The notes under the pieces are model-generated. The model did not search any database, was not told the origin of the DNA, and saw nothing but the letters and a program-made list of their open reading frames with translations. A stretch of DNA of 64,000 bases from positions 116,894 to 180,893 of the forward strand of contig USJL01000001.1 of NCBI GenBank assembly GCA_900555015.1, read 5' to 3'. A program made the translations under genes and the position numbers. Shown here piece by piece: positions 54,937 to 62,457 of the stretch (the first letter of the stretch is position 1; each line of letters starts with the position of its first letter). This DNA is from an uncultured Oscillospiraceae bacterium (GTDB taxonomy: Bacteria > Bacillota > Clostridia > Oscillospirales > Acutalibacteraceae).

Positions 54937-55200
54937 ATGTTTGTTAAAGATGTAAAAGTTGAAAATCAGGTTGGTCTTCATGCTCGTCCTGCAACATTTT
55001 TCATTCAAAAAGCTAATGAATTCAGATCTTCAATCTGGGTTGAAAAGGAAGAAAGAAGAGTAAATGCTAAGTCTCTTCTCGGTGTTCTTTCATTAGGAAT
55101 TATGGGCGGCACAGAAATTCGTATTATTGCAGACGGCGCAGATGAAGAAGATGCTGTTAACGGCCTTGTTGCTCTTGTTAAAAGCGGATTTACAGATTAA
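54937..55200 (+). CDS. ptsH: Phosphocarrier protein HPr
   Basis: Relays phosphate from enzyme I to sugar-specific PTS EIIA proteins; in Firmicutes Ser46 phosphorylation by HPr kinase drives catabolite repression through CcpA. The 87 residues hold His15 in GLHARPAT and Ser46 in KSLLGVLSLG, so both functions appear intact and it is not the His-lacking Crh. It stands alone: ptsI is not adjacent. Own promoter and terminator. Confidence 0.93.
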   Translation: MFVKDVKVENQVGLHARPATFFIQKANEFRSSIWVEKEERRVNAKSLLGVLSLGIMGGTEIRIIADGADEEDAVNGLVALVKSGFTD

Positions 55201-55222
55201 TTAAAGCTTTTTAACTATTATT

Positions 55223-55253
55223 CGGCACAGATTATTCTGTGCCTTTATTTTTA
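55223..55253 (+). terminator. Terminator of ptsH
   Basis: Stem GGCACAG / CTGTGCC around ATTATT, then a T-rich tail. Confidence 0.88.
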
Positions 55254-55275
55254 CTTTATTTTAGGGGGTGATTGA

Positions 55276-57093
55276 ATGACACAGGCACAGCTTCGTAAAA
55301 AAGCTATGGCGTTGCCTTTGCAGCCGGGCGTGTATATTATGAAAAACAAAGATAAAAAAATAATATATATCGGCAAAGCAAAAAAACTTAAAAATAGGGT
55401 TTCTTCCTATTTCGGCTCTCATTCAAATCACTCATTAAAGGTAATCAGAATGGTTGAAAATGTAGACGATTTTGATTACATCCTTGTTGATACAGAGTTT
55501 GAAGCACTTGTGCTTGAATGCTCTTTAATAAAACAGCATATGCCCAAATACAATATTCTTCTTAAAGATGATAAGGGCTATAATTATATTAAAATTACAA
55601 AAGGAGATTTTCCCAGAATTTCCGAATGTAAAAGAATTGACGATGACGGCGCAACTTATATCGGTCCGTATATTTCAAACTTTTCCGTTAAGCAAGCTGT
55701 TGAGGAAACTTTAAAAATTTTTAAGCTTCCAAGATGTAATAAGCAGTTCCCAAAGGATTACGGTAAATCAAGACCGTGTCTTAACGGCTTTATGGGGCTT
55801 TGTTCATCACCTTGTGCCGGCAGAATAACACAGGAAGAATATGTTAATAATGTTAATGAGGCTATTGCATTTTTAAAAGGCGGAAGCACAGCGGCTGTTA
55901 AAAGTTTAACCGAAAAAATGAATGAGTGCGCCGAAAATTTGCAATATGAAGAAGCCGCTAAATTAAGAGATAGAATAAAAGCAATTAAAAATCTTGACGA
56001 AAAGCAAAAGGTTGTTTCTATTAATGTTCCCGAGGAAGACGTTTTTGCGCTTGTTAACGGTGCAAAAAAATCTTGTTTTGAGGTTATTAGGTTTGAAAAC
56101 GGGCGCCTTACAGACAGTGAGTTTTGGCTAATTGATTCAGTTGATGATTTGCCTGCCGCAAGGCTTGAGCTTATTGAACGTTATTATTCTATGCGAAGCC
56201 GAGTTCCTGCACGAATTGCGGTAGACGGCGAAATTGAAGACGAGAAATTGCTAACTCGTTTTCTTGAAAGCAAGCGTGGCAAAAAGGTAGAATTTATTCA
56301 TCCGCAAAAGGGAGAACATCTTTCCATTGTTAATATGTGCATCAGAAATGCAAACGAGCATCTTGCACAGCAACAAGGCAGATTGGGTAAAGAAATAGCC
56401 GCTCTTGATGAACTTGCCGATTTGCTCGGGTTGCCTAAACCGCCGGAATATATTGAAAGCTATGATATATCTCATACCTTCGGTGCAGACAATGTGGCAG
56501 GTATGGTCGTTTTTCACAACGGCAGACCAATGAAATCTGCATATAAAAAATTTGCCATAAAAGGTTTTGACGGTCAAAACGATGTCGGCTCTATGAATGA
56601 GGTTTTAACAAGAAGATTTAATCATTATTTAAATGATGAAGAAGGTACTTTTAAAATCAAACCCGATTTAATTTTGCTTGACGGCGGTCAGCCGCAGGTT
56701 AATGCTGTTTTGCCTGTAATTGAAAAAATGGGTATTGACGTTCCTGTTTTCGGTATGGTAAAAGACAATAAGCACAGAACACGTGCCATTGCTTATAACG
56801 GCGGCGAAATTGAAATTAATTCTCACAGGAGTGCGTTTACTCTTGTTTCAAATATTCAAGAGGAAGTGCACAGATTTGCTGTTTCTTATCATCATAAAAA
56901 GCACACAAAATCGTCTTTTTCTTCAAGTCTTTTAAGTATAAACGGCATTGGCGAAAATAAAGCAAAGGCATTGCTTAAGTATTTTAAAACTATTTCTAAA
57001 ATTAAAGAGTGCAGTGTTGATGAATTGGCTGAATGTCCGTCAATCTCAAAAAATAATGCCAAAGATATTTACGAATTTTTTCATAAATTGTAA
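55276..57093 (+). CDS. uvrC: Excinuclease ABC subunit C
   Basis: Makes the dual incisions of nucleotide excision repair. The 605 residues have the N-terminal GIY-YIG nuclease (PGVYIMKNKDK, IIYIGKAKKLKNRV), a UVR motif near 205-235 (AENLQYEEAAKLRDRI), the RNase H-like C-terminal nuclease (ESYDISHTFG; LILLDGGQPQV) and helix-hairpin-helix end. AGGGGGTGATT precedes the ATG. Confidence 0.96.
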   Translation: MTQAQLRKKAMALPLQPGVYIMKNKDKKIIYIGKAKKLKNRVSSYFGSHSNHSLKVIRMVENVDDFDYILVDTEFEALVLECSLIKQHMPKYNILLKDDKGYNYIKITKGDFPRISECKRIDDDGATYIGPYISNFSVKQAVEETLKIFKLPRCNKQFPKDYGKSRPCLNGFMGLCSSPCAGRITQEEYVNNVNEAIAFLKGGSTAAVKSLTEKMNECAENLQYEEAAKLRDRIKAIKNLDEKQKVVSINVPEEDVFALVNGAKKSCFEVIRFENGRLTDSEFWLIDSVDDLPAARLELIERYYSMRSRVPARIAVDGEIEDEKLLTRFLESKRGKKVEFIHPQKGEHLSIVNMCIRNANEHLAQQQGRLGKEIAALDELADLLGLPKPPEYIESYDISHTFGADNVAGMVVFHNGRPMKSAYKKFAIKGFDGQNDVGSMNEVLTRRFNHYLNDEEGTFKIKPDLILLDGGQPQVNAVLPVIEKMGIDVPVFGMVKDNKHRTRAIAYNGGEIEINSHRSAFTLVSNIQEEVHRFAVSYHHKKHTKSSFSSSLLSINGIGENKAKALLKYFKTISKIKECSVDELAECPSISKNNAKDIYEFFHKL

Positions 57094-57110
57094 AAATAAA
57101 ATTAATAACC

Positions 57111-57139
57111 TTGACTATGCAGGGTTTGCCTTGTATAAT
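57111..57139 (+). promoter_or_regulatory. Promoter of rsmD-coaD
   Basis: TTGACT, 17-base spacer, TATAAT, just after uvrC. Confidence 0.78.
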
Positions 57140-57170
57140 GTTTTTGTATAAAAATTAAGGATTTTCAGTT

Positions 57171-57710
57171 ATGATGAGAGTAATAACAGGCAGCGCAAGG
57201 GGCAGAAGATTGGAAACTCTTGCAGGTGACGATGTTACAAGACCTACTGCCGAAAGCGTTAAAGAAGCGCTTTTTTCAATGATTCAGTTTGATATTGAAG
57301 ATAAAAAGGTTCTTGATTTGTTTGCCGGCTCAGGTCAGCTTGGAATTGAGGCTTTGTCCCGTGGGGCACGTTTTTGTACTTTTGTTGAAAATAACAGAAA
57401 CGCAAAAGCAATGGTTGAAAAAAATATTTCACATTGCGGATTTGAAGATGTTTCGCAGGTTGTTATGTGCGACAGCGTGGCTTTTTCGGCACGCAAGGGT
57501 AATTTTGATATAGTTTTTTTAGACCCGCCTTATCATAAAGGTTTGATTGAAAATTGCGTACCTAAATTACTAAACAGTATAAGTGATGACGGTATTATAA
57601 TTTGTGAAACGGCAAGAGATGAAAATTTGCCGGCATCATTTGGCGAATTTAACTGTGTTAAAGAAAGAAATTACGGTAAAACGAAATTAACGCTTTATCG
57701 GAAGGATTAA
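57171..57710 (+). CDS. rsmD: 16S rRNA (guanine966-N2)-methyltransferase
   Basis: Methylates G966 of 16S rRNA. The 179 residues show MRVITGSARGRRL, RPTAESVKEALF, VLDLFAGSGQLGIEALSRGA (SAM site) and the catalytic DPPY. AAGGA lies before two adjacent ATG codons. Followed 5 bases later by coaD, the usual Firmicute pair. Confidence 0.94.
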   Translation: MMRVITGSARGRRLETLAGDDVTRPTAESVKEALFSMIQFDIEDKKVLDLFAGSGQLGIEALSRGARFCTFVENNRNAKAMVEKNISHCGFEDVSQVVMCDSVAFSARKGNFDIVFLDPPYHKGLIENCVPKLLNSISDDGIIICETARDENLPASFGEFNCVKERNYGKTKLTLYRKD

Positions 57711-57715
57711 TATAA

Positions 57716-58207
57716 ATGAAAATTGCAGTTTGTCCGGGTAGTTTTGACCCTGTAACTTTGGGGCATGTTGATATTATAGAACGTGCCGCAGAACTTTTTG
57801 ATAAAGTAATTGTTTTGGTAACAAGCAACAGCGCAAAAAAATCTATGTTCTCTCTTGAAGAAAGGGTGGAACTTATAAGGCGCTCCGTCTCAAAAGAAAA
57901 TATTGAGGTTGATACATACGACGGCTTGCTTGTAAATTATGTAAAAGAAAAACAAGCTGTTGCCATTGTTAAGGGTTTAAGAGCCGTGTCTGATTTTGAT
58001 TATGAATTTCAGCAGGCCTTAACTAATAAAAGTCTTTTACCTGAAATAGAAACGGTGTTTCTTGCAGCGAAAGGCAAAAATATGTTTTTGTCTTCAAGTA
58101 TGGTAAAGGAAGTTTGCAGGCTTGACGGCGATATTTCACGCTTCGTGCCTAACGAAATTTTACAAGATGTAATTAAAAGATGTAAAGGAGATATAAATAA
58201 TGACTAA
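57716..58207 (+). CDS. coaD: Phosphopantetheine adenylyltransferase
   Basis: Transfers AMP to 4'-phosphopantetheine, the penultimate step of CoA synthesis. The 163 residues contain GSFDPVTLGHVDII (nucleotidyltransferase HxGH-type motif), VNYVKEKQAVAIVKGLRAVSDFDYE and LSSSMVKEV. The end overlaps the next gene by 8 bases. Confidence 0.96.
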   Translation: MKIAVCPGSFDPVTLGHVDIIERAAELFDKVIVLVTSNSAKKSMFSLEERVELIRRSVSKENIEVDTYDGLLVNYVKEKQAVAIVKGLRAVSDFDYEFQQALTNKSLLPEIETVFLAAKGKNMFLSSSMVKEVCRLDGDISRFVPNEILQDVIKRCKGDINND

Positions 58208-58757
58208 TACAGATATTTTGCTTGAAGATTTAGAGGATGTTCTTGATGACGCCACATCAATGCCTATGACTAAAAAAAGTCTTGTTGATGTTGATAAAAT
58301 TAAAACTATAATTGAGGATATTCGTCTTAATACTCCTCAGGAAACAAAACAGGCAAAAGCTATTGTTGATTCAAGAAACAGCATTCTTGAAGAAGCAAAA
58401 AAAGAGGCAGCCGAAATTATTCAGGAAGCACAGGCTCAGGCTCGTGAACTTGTAGCAAGAGACCAAATTACTCAAACAGCACAGGCAGAGGCTGCAGATA
58501 TTCTTGCAAAGGCTAAAGAAGAAGGGGAAGCACAAATTCGTGACGCTCAAAATCAAGCAAGCGAAATTTTAGGTAATGCTACCGCACAGGCTAACGAAAT
58601 GGTAACAACAGCTCAAAATAAGAGCCGTGAAATGTTAACTGCCGTTAACAACTATGCCGACGATACACTTCTTGCTATTGACGATTCACTTTATAAAGCA
58701 CTTGCAGATGTAAGAAGAATTCGCCAAGGCATTATGGAAAAGAAAAAAAATAAATAA
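58200..58757 (+). CDS. Coiled-coil protein of unknown function downstream of coaD
   Basis: The 185 residues have a short acidic N-terminus (LLEDLEDVLDDA), then from about residue 55 to 150 a long Ala/Glu/Gln/Lys-rich helix with repeating units such as AAEIIQEAQAQA and ADILAKAKEEGEAQI, and a helical end with basic tail (MEKKKNK). It resembles ATP synthase b/E-type or DivIVA-like coiled coils, as annotated in many Clostridia at this position, but no function is known to me. AAAGGAG site 9 bases upstream; overlaps coaD by 8 bases. Confidence 0.8.
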   Translation: MTNTDILLEDLEDVLDDATSMPMTKKSLVDVDKIKTIIEDIRLNTPQETKQAKAIVDSRNSILEEAKKEAAEIIQEAQAQARELVARDQITQTAQAEAADILAKAKEEGEAQIRDAQNQASEILGNATAQANEMVTTAQNKSREMLTAVNNYADDTLLAIDDSLYKALADVRRIRQGIMEKKKNK

Positions 58758-58769
58758 TGATTAAATTAT

Positions 58770-58800
58770 TAAAGAGCGATTTATATCGCTCTTTTTTTAT
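58770..58800. terminator. Terminator after the coaD gene group
   Basis: Stem AAAGAGCGAT / ATCGCTCTTT around TTAT, with a T-run; it marks the left edge of the prophage remnant. Confidence 0.92.
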
Positions 58801-58804
58801 TGTA

Positions 58805-59068
58805 TTAGTTATTCTGCAAATCCTCATCCGTTTTGGTTGCTTTTCTCAAATCCTCGATAACCTTATTGGCTGCGCTTAACTGTGAAACAATATTTTCTTT
58901 TTCTGTTTCAAGGTCTTTAAACTTATTTTTGCTTGTATATTCGCCCGAAGCCAAATTTGCAATTTTAATTTGCTTATCTTTGTTCGCTTCGTCCGAATTA
59001 TAAGCATTTACTTTGTTTTCAACCTGTGAGAACAAATCATCACCGAGAATTGATTTTAAAAAGTCCAT
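58805..59068 (-). pseudogene. Phage minor structural GP20-like scaffold protein, C-terminally truncated
   Basis: Start placed at 59068 (MDFLKSILGDDLF) behind AAAGGA; the frame is open a further 46 codons without homology. The 87 residues match the N-terminal part of the GP20 family: ILGDDLFSQVENKVNA, ANKDKQIKIANLASGEY and a coiled coil. Family members run to roughly 160-200 residues; here the coil stops at DEDLQNN next to the bacterial terminator, so the C-terminal half has been lost by deletion. Confidence 0.75.
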
Positions 59069-59198
59069 ACTTTTTCCTTTCTGCCTTTTCGTTTTTATAT
59101 GCGGTGTCTTCCGCTGAAGGCGCAACAGTTTATATCTCATATTGTAGGAGTAATTTTTTTGATAGTTTATATCACTTGTCAAGGTGTGAAGATATGAA

Positions 59199-59287
59199 AA
59201 AAGCACCTAACATAATTGCAAAGTGCTTCATCAACTGTATTAAATTTGGGCATAAGAAAAGCGCCATACAGTAGTACAGCGCTTATT
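59199..59287 (-). repeat. Two hairpins in the gap between the small phage gene and the GP20 gene
   Basis: Minus strand AGCGC...GCGCT (59259-59285) and AAGCAC...GTGCTTTTTT (59199-59229), the second with a T-run, so it may end transcription after the small gene. The rest of the 227-base gap holds nothing else recognisable. Confidence 0.45.
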
Positions 59288-59295
59288 TTTAAGTT

Positions 59296-59505
59296 TTATA
59301 ATTCGTTTCTGTATGACGATATTGACATCAAAGTTAATTCTTCAGAAGTTATTTCCGGATTTTGTTCAATAAATTTTATAAAGCCCTCTCGAACATCATC
59401 CGTAACCAAATGTGCCATTATACACATTATAAACTCATCGTCATCAAAAATTTTTCTTAAAGCTTTTTCAAGTTTGTTTTTTATTTTTTCATTCACCTTA
59501 ATCAC
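59296..59505 (-). CDS. Small acidic/helical phage-associated protein, candidate immunity partner
   Basis: I do not recognise this 69-residue protein. It is predicted helical, with alternating charge (KVNEKIKNKLEKALRKIF, DDDEFIMCIMAHL, NPEITSEELTLMS), no membrane segment. GTG at 59505 overlaps the end of the MuF-like gene by 8 bases; a second in-frame GTG lies at 59496. A small gene overlapping the 3' end of a MuF-domain protein with a variable C-terminus is the arrangement of phage MuF polymorphic toxin and immunity genes, so an antitoxin role is possible; this is inference from layout only. Confidence 0.5.
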   Translation of the reverse strand: MIKVNEKIKNKLEKALRKIFDDDEFIMCIMAHLVTDDVREGFIKFIEQNPEITSEELTLMSISSYRNEL

Positions 59506-60268
59506 CTATTTTAATTTTATCAATTACTCTGTAATTTCCAAACCCTTTATTTTCAACAGTATAAATGTAATCACCAATATGCTTACTAAACACCTTTTTA
59601 TTTCTTTGATCCTCAGTAAGATTTGTAGCAATTTCAGACATTACATGAGCATATTCTTTTTTCGGTAAAATTACAGTTTTGTAATCTTCCGCTTTTTTAG
59701 CAAAGAGTTGCAATTTTAATGGTAATTTCGTTGATGTTATTTTATCTTCATTTTTAATATTATTCAAGTATTTTTCTTTAAATTCGGCGTAATTTTTACA
59801 TTCTATAATTTCACCTGTAATGTTGTTACGCCGATATTTAAAGCCGCCTTGCTGTGCATACCATCTTGGCACATCATCAAGAGAACAACGGCAATTTATT
59901 ACTTCCGCCGCTTTGCCTTTTGGGTCACCCGGATACATTAAACCATTTGAAAAAGGTTCTTCAAGCTCTTTCCACTCTTTATCAATAGCTGCGTGGGAAT
60001 CTCTTGTTTTTCCGTCAAGGGTTGCGTTCCATTGCTTAACGGTATCACACCCCATTTGCCTTGCACGATAAGCACAATTTAAATCAGCTTTACATTGCAC
60101 ACGGTGCCCTTCCGTTCGTGCTATTCGCATTGAACGGTTTAAATCGGCTGTCCCCCGATTACTGATATTTCTTGCAATATCGGCATACGCCATATTGGTT
60201 GAAAAGCCCCTTTGCAACTCCGATATAACATTTTTCTTCAAAGCTTCAGTGGGTTGTATAGGTGATAA
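59498..60268 (-). pseudogene. Phage MuF/SPP1 gp7-like head morphogenesis protein, N-terminally truncated, with distinct C-terminal domain
   Basis: The clear part holds the MuF domain: SRMRIARTEGHRVQ, KQWNATLDGKTRDSHAAIDKEW, PGDPKGKAAEVINCRC and VPRWYAQQGG. After a linker (KYRRNNITGE, LKLQLFAKK) a separate domain of about 65 residues follows (ILPKKEYAHVMSEIATNL ... FGNYRVIDKIKIGD). The first start codon is only TTG at 60241, yet the frame keeps a protein-like sequence (LSPIQPTEALKK) up to 60268, where it runs into the terminator of the next gene. Full-length relatives carry perhaps 150-200 further N-terminal residues. So the 5' end was deleted and expression is doubtful. Confidence 0.75.
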
Positions 60269-60308
60269 AAAACGCAGTCAACACATTTGTGCTGACTGCG
60301 TTTTTGTT
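60268..60308 (-). terminator. Terminator of the second GPH symporter gene
   Basis: Minus-strand stem AAAACGCAGTCA / TGACTGCGTTTT-type with a GCACAAATGTGT-like loop region and a T-run; its downstream edge is the junction with the prophage remnant. Confidence 0.88.
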
Positions 60309-60309
60309 T

Positions 60310-61707
60310 TTATTCTGCTTGTTCTTCCGCTCTTTTTGCTGAAATATAATCATGCACTTCTGTGCGTAATTTTCCGTGAAGTTTAAATTTAACGCTGAAA
60401 ACAATTAACGAAATTATCATTAATACAGGCGGAACGGCAAAGCAAATAATGCCGATGGCACTTTTTGTTTGCGCGTTAATTTTACCGGTGCCTGTAATTA
60501 TTTGTTGGTTGTAATTCATTATACCAAGCCCGCCGAAAAGAATAACGGTTTGAATTGTGTAAGCCATTTTTTGTAAAAAGCCCTTCATTGAAAATGTAAT
60601 GCTTTCATTTCTTTTTCCGGTTTTGTATTCGCCGTAGTCTACTATGTCGGCAAGGAAAATTGTTTGTGCCACAAACATAGAGCCTATTCCTATGCTTGCT
60701 AAAATGTAGCTTATGTCAAGTGCTATTGTGATTTTAAGAACAGGTCCGAAAATAAACATCAGTACATAACCCACAATAGCCATAATAAGTGAAATTTGAT
60801 AAATAGTTCTGTTTGATAATTTTTTGCTTAAAATCGGAATAACAAGCAGTCCTAAAACAGAGCCGACTGCACCAATCATGGAAAACAGGCTTTGTGCAGT
60901 GGGTTCTTCCAAAACGTCTGCAAAGTAATAAACAGCCGTGCCGCTTGTTAAATACCAGCCTGCGTTTGAAATCATTGCAAAAATCATAAAAACAATAAGT
61001 TGGTCATTTCCGCTTATAACTTTAAACATCTTTTTAAAGCTGAATTTTTCTGCGTTATGTACAACTCTGCGTTCTTTTGTTGATGCAACGCAAATTGAGG
61101 AAAATGCAATAAGGCATCCGCCGCAAATAATTGCCCATTTTGAAAAGCCTGATGCACTGTAGCCTTTTTCTGTTGTTACGCCGCTTGAAAGCATCGGCAA
61201 AATAATCGGCGTTAAAACAGTTATTATGCCTTGCCCCAAACCGCTGAATGTTCTTGCAACGGTGGCAATAAGGTTTCTGTCTTTAGGGTCATTTGTAAAA
61301 CTTGGCACCATAGACCAATAAGGAATGTCTGCCATTGTATTTGTCATACCCCAAAGCACATACATTACGGCAATGTAAATATAAAGCTTTGTTCCGCTCA
61401 TTCCGAATGATGTAAATAAAAGGGAAAGCACAACGGCGTTTGAAACCGCTCCTATTACAATCCAAGGGCGGTATTTGCCCATTTTTGTTTTTGTGCTGTC
61501 TACTATGGTTCCCATAATAGGGTCGTTAATACCGTCCCAAATTCTTGCAAGGGGAGTTAATAAAAGTAAAAATCCTTCTTTAAGTCCCAATACGCTTGAA
61601 AGGTAGTAGGAAAGATATGAATAAAATAAGCCGTAGGATAGGTCTAATCCAACTGCGCCCACGCCATAGCCTATTTTTTCACGCCATGTGGTTTTGTAAT
61701 CTGCCAT
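60310..61707 (-). CDS. GPH-family sugar:cation symporter (MFS)
   Basis: Start at 61707 (MADYKTTWREKIGYG) follows AAGGAG by 8 bases; an upstream in-frame ATG at 61746 is rejected. The 465 residues have 12 predicted helices and the family motifs DGINDPIMGTIVDSTKTKMGKYRPW (loop 2-3) and ADIVDYGEYKTGKRNES in the C-terminal half. Relatives carry melibiose, glucuronides, xylosides or isoprimeverose; the substrate here is unknown, with no sugar gene adjacent. It has its own promoter and terminator. Confidence 0.88.
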   Translation of the reverse strand: MADYKTTWREKIGYGVGAVGLDLSYGLFYSYLSYYLSSVLGLKEGFLLLLTPLARIWDGINDPIMGTIVDSTKTKMGKYRPWIVIGAVSNAVVLSLLFTSFGMSGTKLYIYIAVMYVLWGMTNTMADIPYWSMVPSFTNDPKDRNLIATVARTFSGLGQGIITVLTPIILPMLSSGVTTEKGYSASGFSKWAIICGGCLIAFSSICVASTKERRVVHNAEKFSFKKMFKVISGNDQLIVFMIFAMISNAGWYLTSGTAVYYFADVLEEPTAQSLFSMIGAVGSVLGLLVIPILSKKLSNRTIYQISLIMAIVGYVLMFIFGPVLKITIALDISYILASIGIGSMFVAQTIFLADIVDYGEYKTGKRNESITFSMKGFLQKMAYTIQTVILFGGLGIMNYNQQIITGTGKINAQTKSAIGIICFAVPPVLMIISLIVFSVKFKLHGKLRTEVHDYISAKRAEEQAE

Positions 61708-61773
61708 AATGCGTTCTCCTTGTGTTAAATTGTGTTTTGTTCCCATTTGTTAAACGGCGAACTTATGATGTAA

Positions 61774-61802
61774 ATTATATCATATTGGCGTATTTTGTAC
61801 AA
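61774..61802 (-). promoter_or_regulatory. Promoter of the second GPH symporter gene
   Basis: Minus strand TTGTAC, 17-base spacer, TATAAT, about 65 bases before the chosen start codon. Confidence 0.6.
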
Positions 61803-61848
61803 CAGTTATTACAATTCTGTTACAATTTTAGCTTCGGGTAATTTGTTC

Positions 61849-61877
61849 TTGACAACCACCCGTCGCCCTACTATAAT
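61849..61877 (+). promoter_or_regulatory. Promoter of the mraZ (dcw) operon
   Basis: TTGACA, 17-base spacer, TATAAT; transcription would begin near 61884, leaving a leader of about 110 bases before the mraZ GTG. Confidence 0.85.
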
Positions 61878-61894
61878 GTAAATAGTGGTGCTAA

Positions 61895-61965
61895 TTCCAT
61901 TAAAATCCCATTAAATTCAACTATTTCCCATAAATATTTGAGTTGAATTCATTAAATAACCATAA
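61895..61965 (+). repeat. CCCATTAAA-like repeats in the mraZ leader (candidate MraZ operator)
   Basis: Degenerate direct repeats TCCATTAAA (61896), TCCCATTAA (61906), TCCCATAAA (61926), TTCATTAAA (about 61948) and ACCATAAAA (about 61959). The first three are spaced by 10 and 20 bases, a helical phase that would put them on one DNA face. On the other strand they read TGGG/TGG, as in the repeated boxes bound by MraZ in E. coli. Function is inferred; the region is AT-rich and chance is possible. Confidence 0.4.
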
Positions 61966-61992
61966 AATTTGTTTTGAAAGGAGAGATGGCTT

Positions 61993-62457
61993 GTGCGTTT
62001 GTTTGTCGGTACGCTTGAAAATTATAAGTTAGACAGCAAGGGCAGGCTTTCTGTTCCTACAAAATGGCGTGAAAGATTGGGCAGGGATTTTTATATGGTT
62101 TCACTTACGGTTAAAGAGGCTAATTGCTTGGTTCTTTATCCTGTTGATGTTTTTGAAAAACTTTATAACTCAATGTTAGAAGGCTCACAAATGCAGGTTT
62201 ATGACACCACAAGCAAGCTTTTAACCATGGCAGAAGAAACAACGCTTGATGCTCAGGGCAGATTTACCGTTAATCAGCGACTTAAAGAATCAAGTAATCT
62301 TGCCAATGAAAGTTCCGTTATTTTTATAGGTCATGGCGAAACTATCGAAATTTGGGATGCGGAAGAAAGAAGCAAATATCTTGCAACACAGGATTCCAAA
62401 GAGGGAATTTTTGAGTTGATGGACAAGGCTAAAGCAAGCAAAACAGGTGAGCAATAA
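61993..62457 (+). CDS. mraZ: Transcriptional regulator MraZ (GTG start)
   Basis: AbrB-like DNA-binding protein that controls its own dcw operon. The 154 residues contain two AbrB/SpoVT-type repeats, DSKGRLSVPTKWRERLG (about 13-29) and LDAQGRFTVNQRLKE (about 83-97). AAAGGAGAG lies 7 bases before the GTG. Stop overlaps the rsmH start by one base. Confidence 0.94.
   Translation: MRLFVGTLENYKLDSKGRLSVPTKWRERLGRDFYMVSLTVKEANCLVLYPVDVFEKLYNSMLEGSQMQVYDTTSKLLTMAEETTLDAQGRFTVNQRLKESSNLANESSVIFIGHGETIEIWDAEERSKYLATQDSKEGIFELMDKAKASKTGEQ

Larger units (their letters stand above)
58801..60268 (-). mobile_element. Prophage remnant (head morphogenesis segment)
   Basis: Three minus-strand genes of the phage head module, MuF/gp7-like head protein, small gene, GP20-like scaffold, lie in normal phage order, but the first lacks its 5' end and the last its 3' end. 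The segment is squeezed between the terminators of two unrelated bacterial genes (58770-58800 and 60268-60308). No integrase, terminase, portal, capsid or tail genes remain, and no flanking direct repeat was seen. Confidence 0.75.

Noticed and set aside
59140..59175. Minus-strand TTGACA as a promoter for the GP20 gene
   Set aside because: No acceptable -10 element at 16-18 bases.
59069..59206. Upstream extension of the GP20 frame by 46 codons
   Set aside because: The extension has no similarity to the family and AAAGGA with ATG at 59068 fits the known N-terminus.
59216..59668. 150-residue plus-strand frame across the prophage remnant
   Set aside because: Antisense to the MuF-like and small phage genes, whose frames show clear family motifs.
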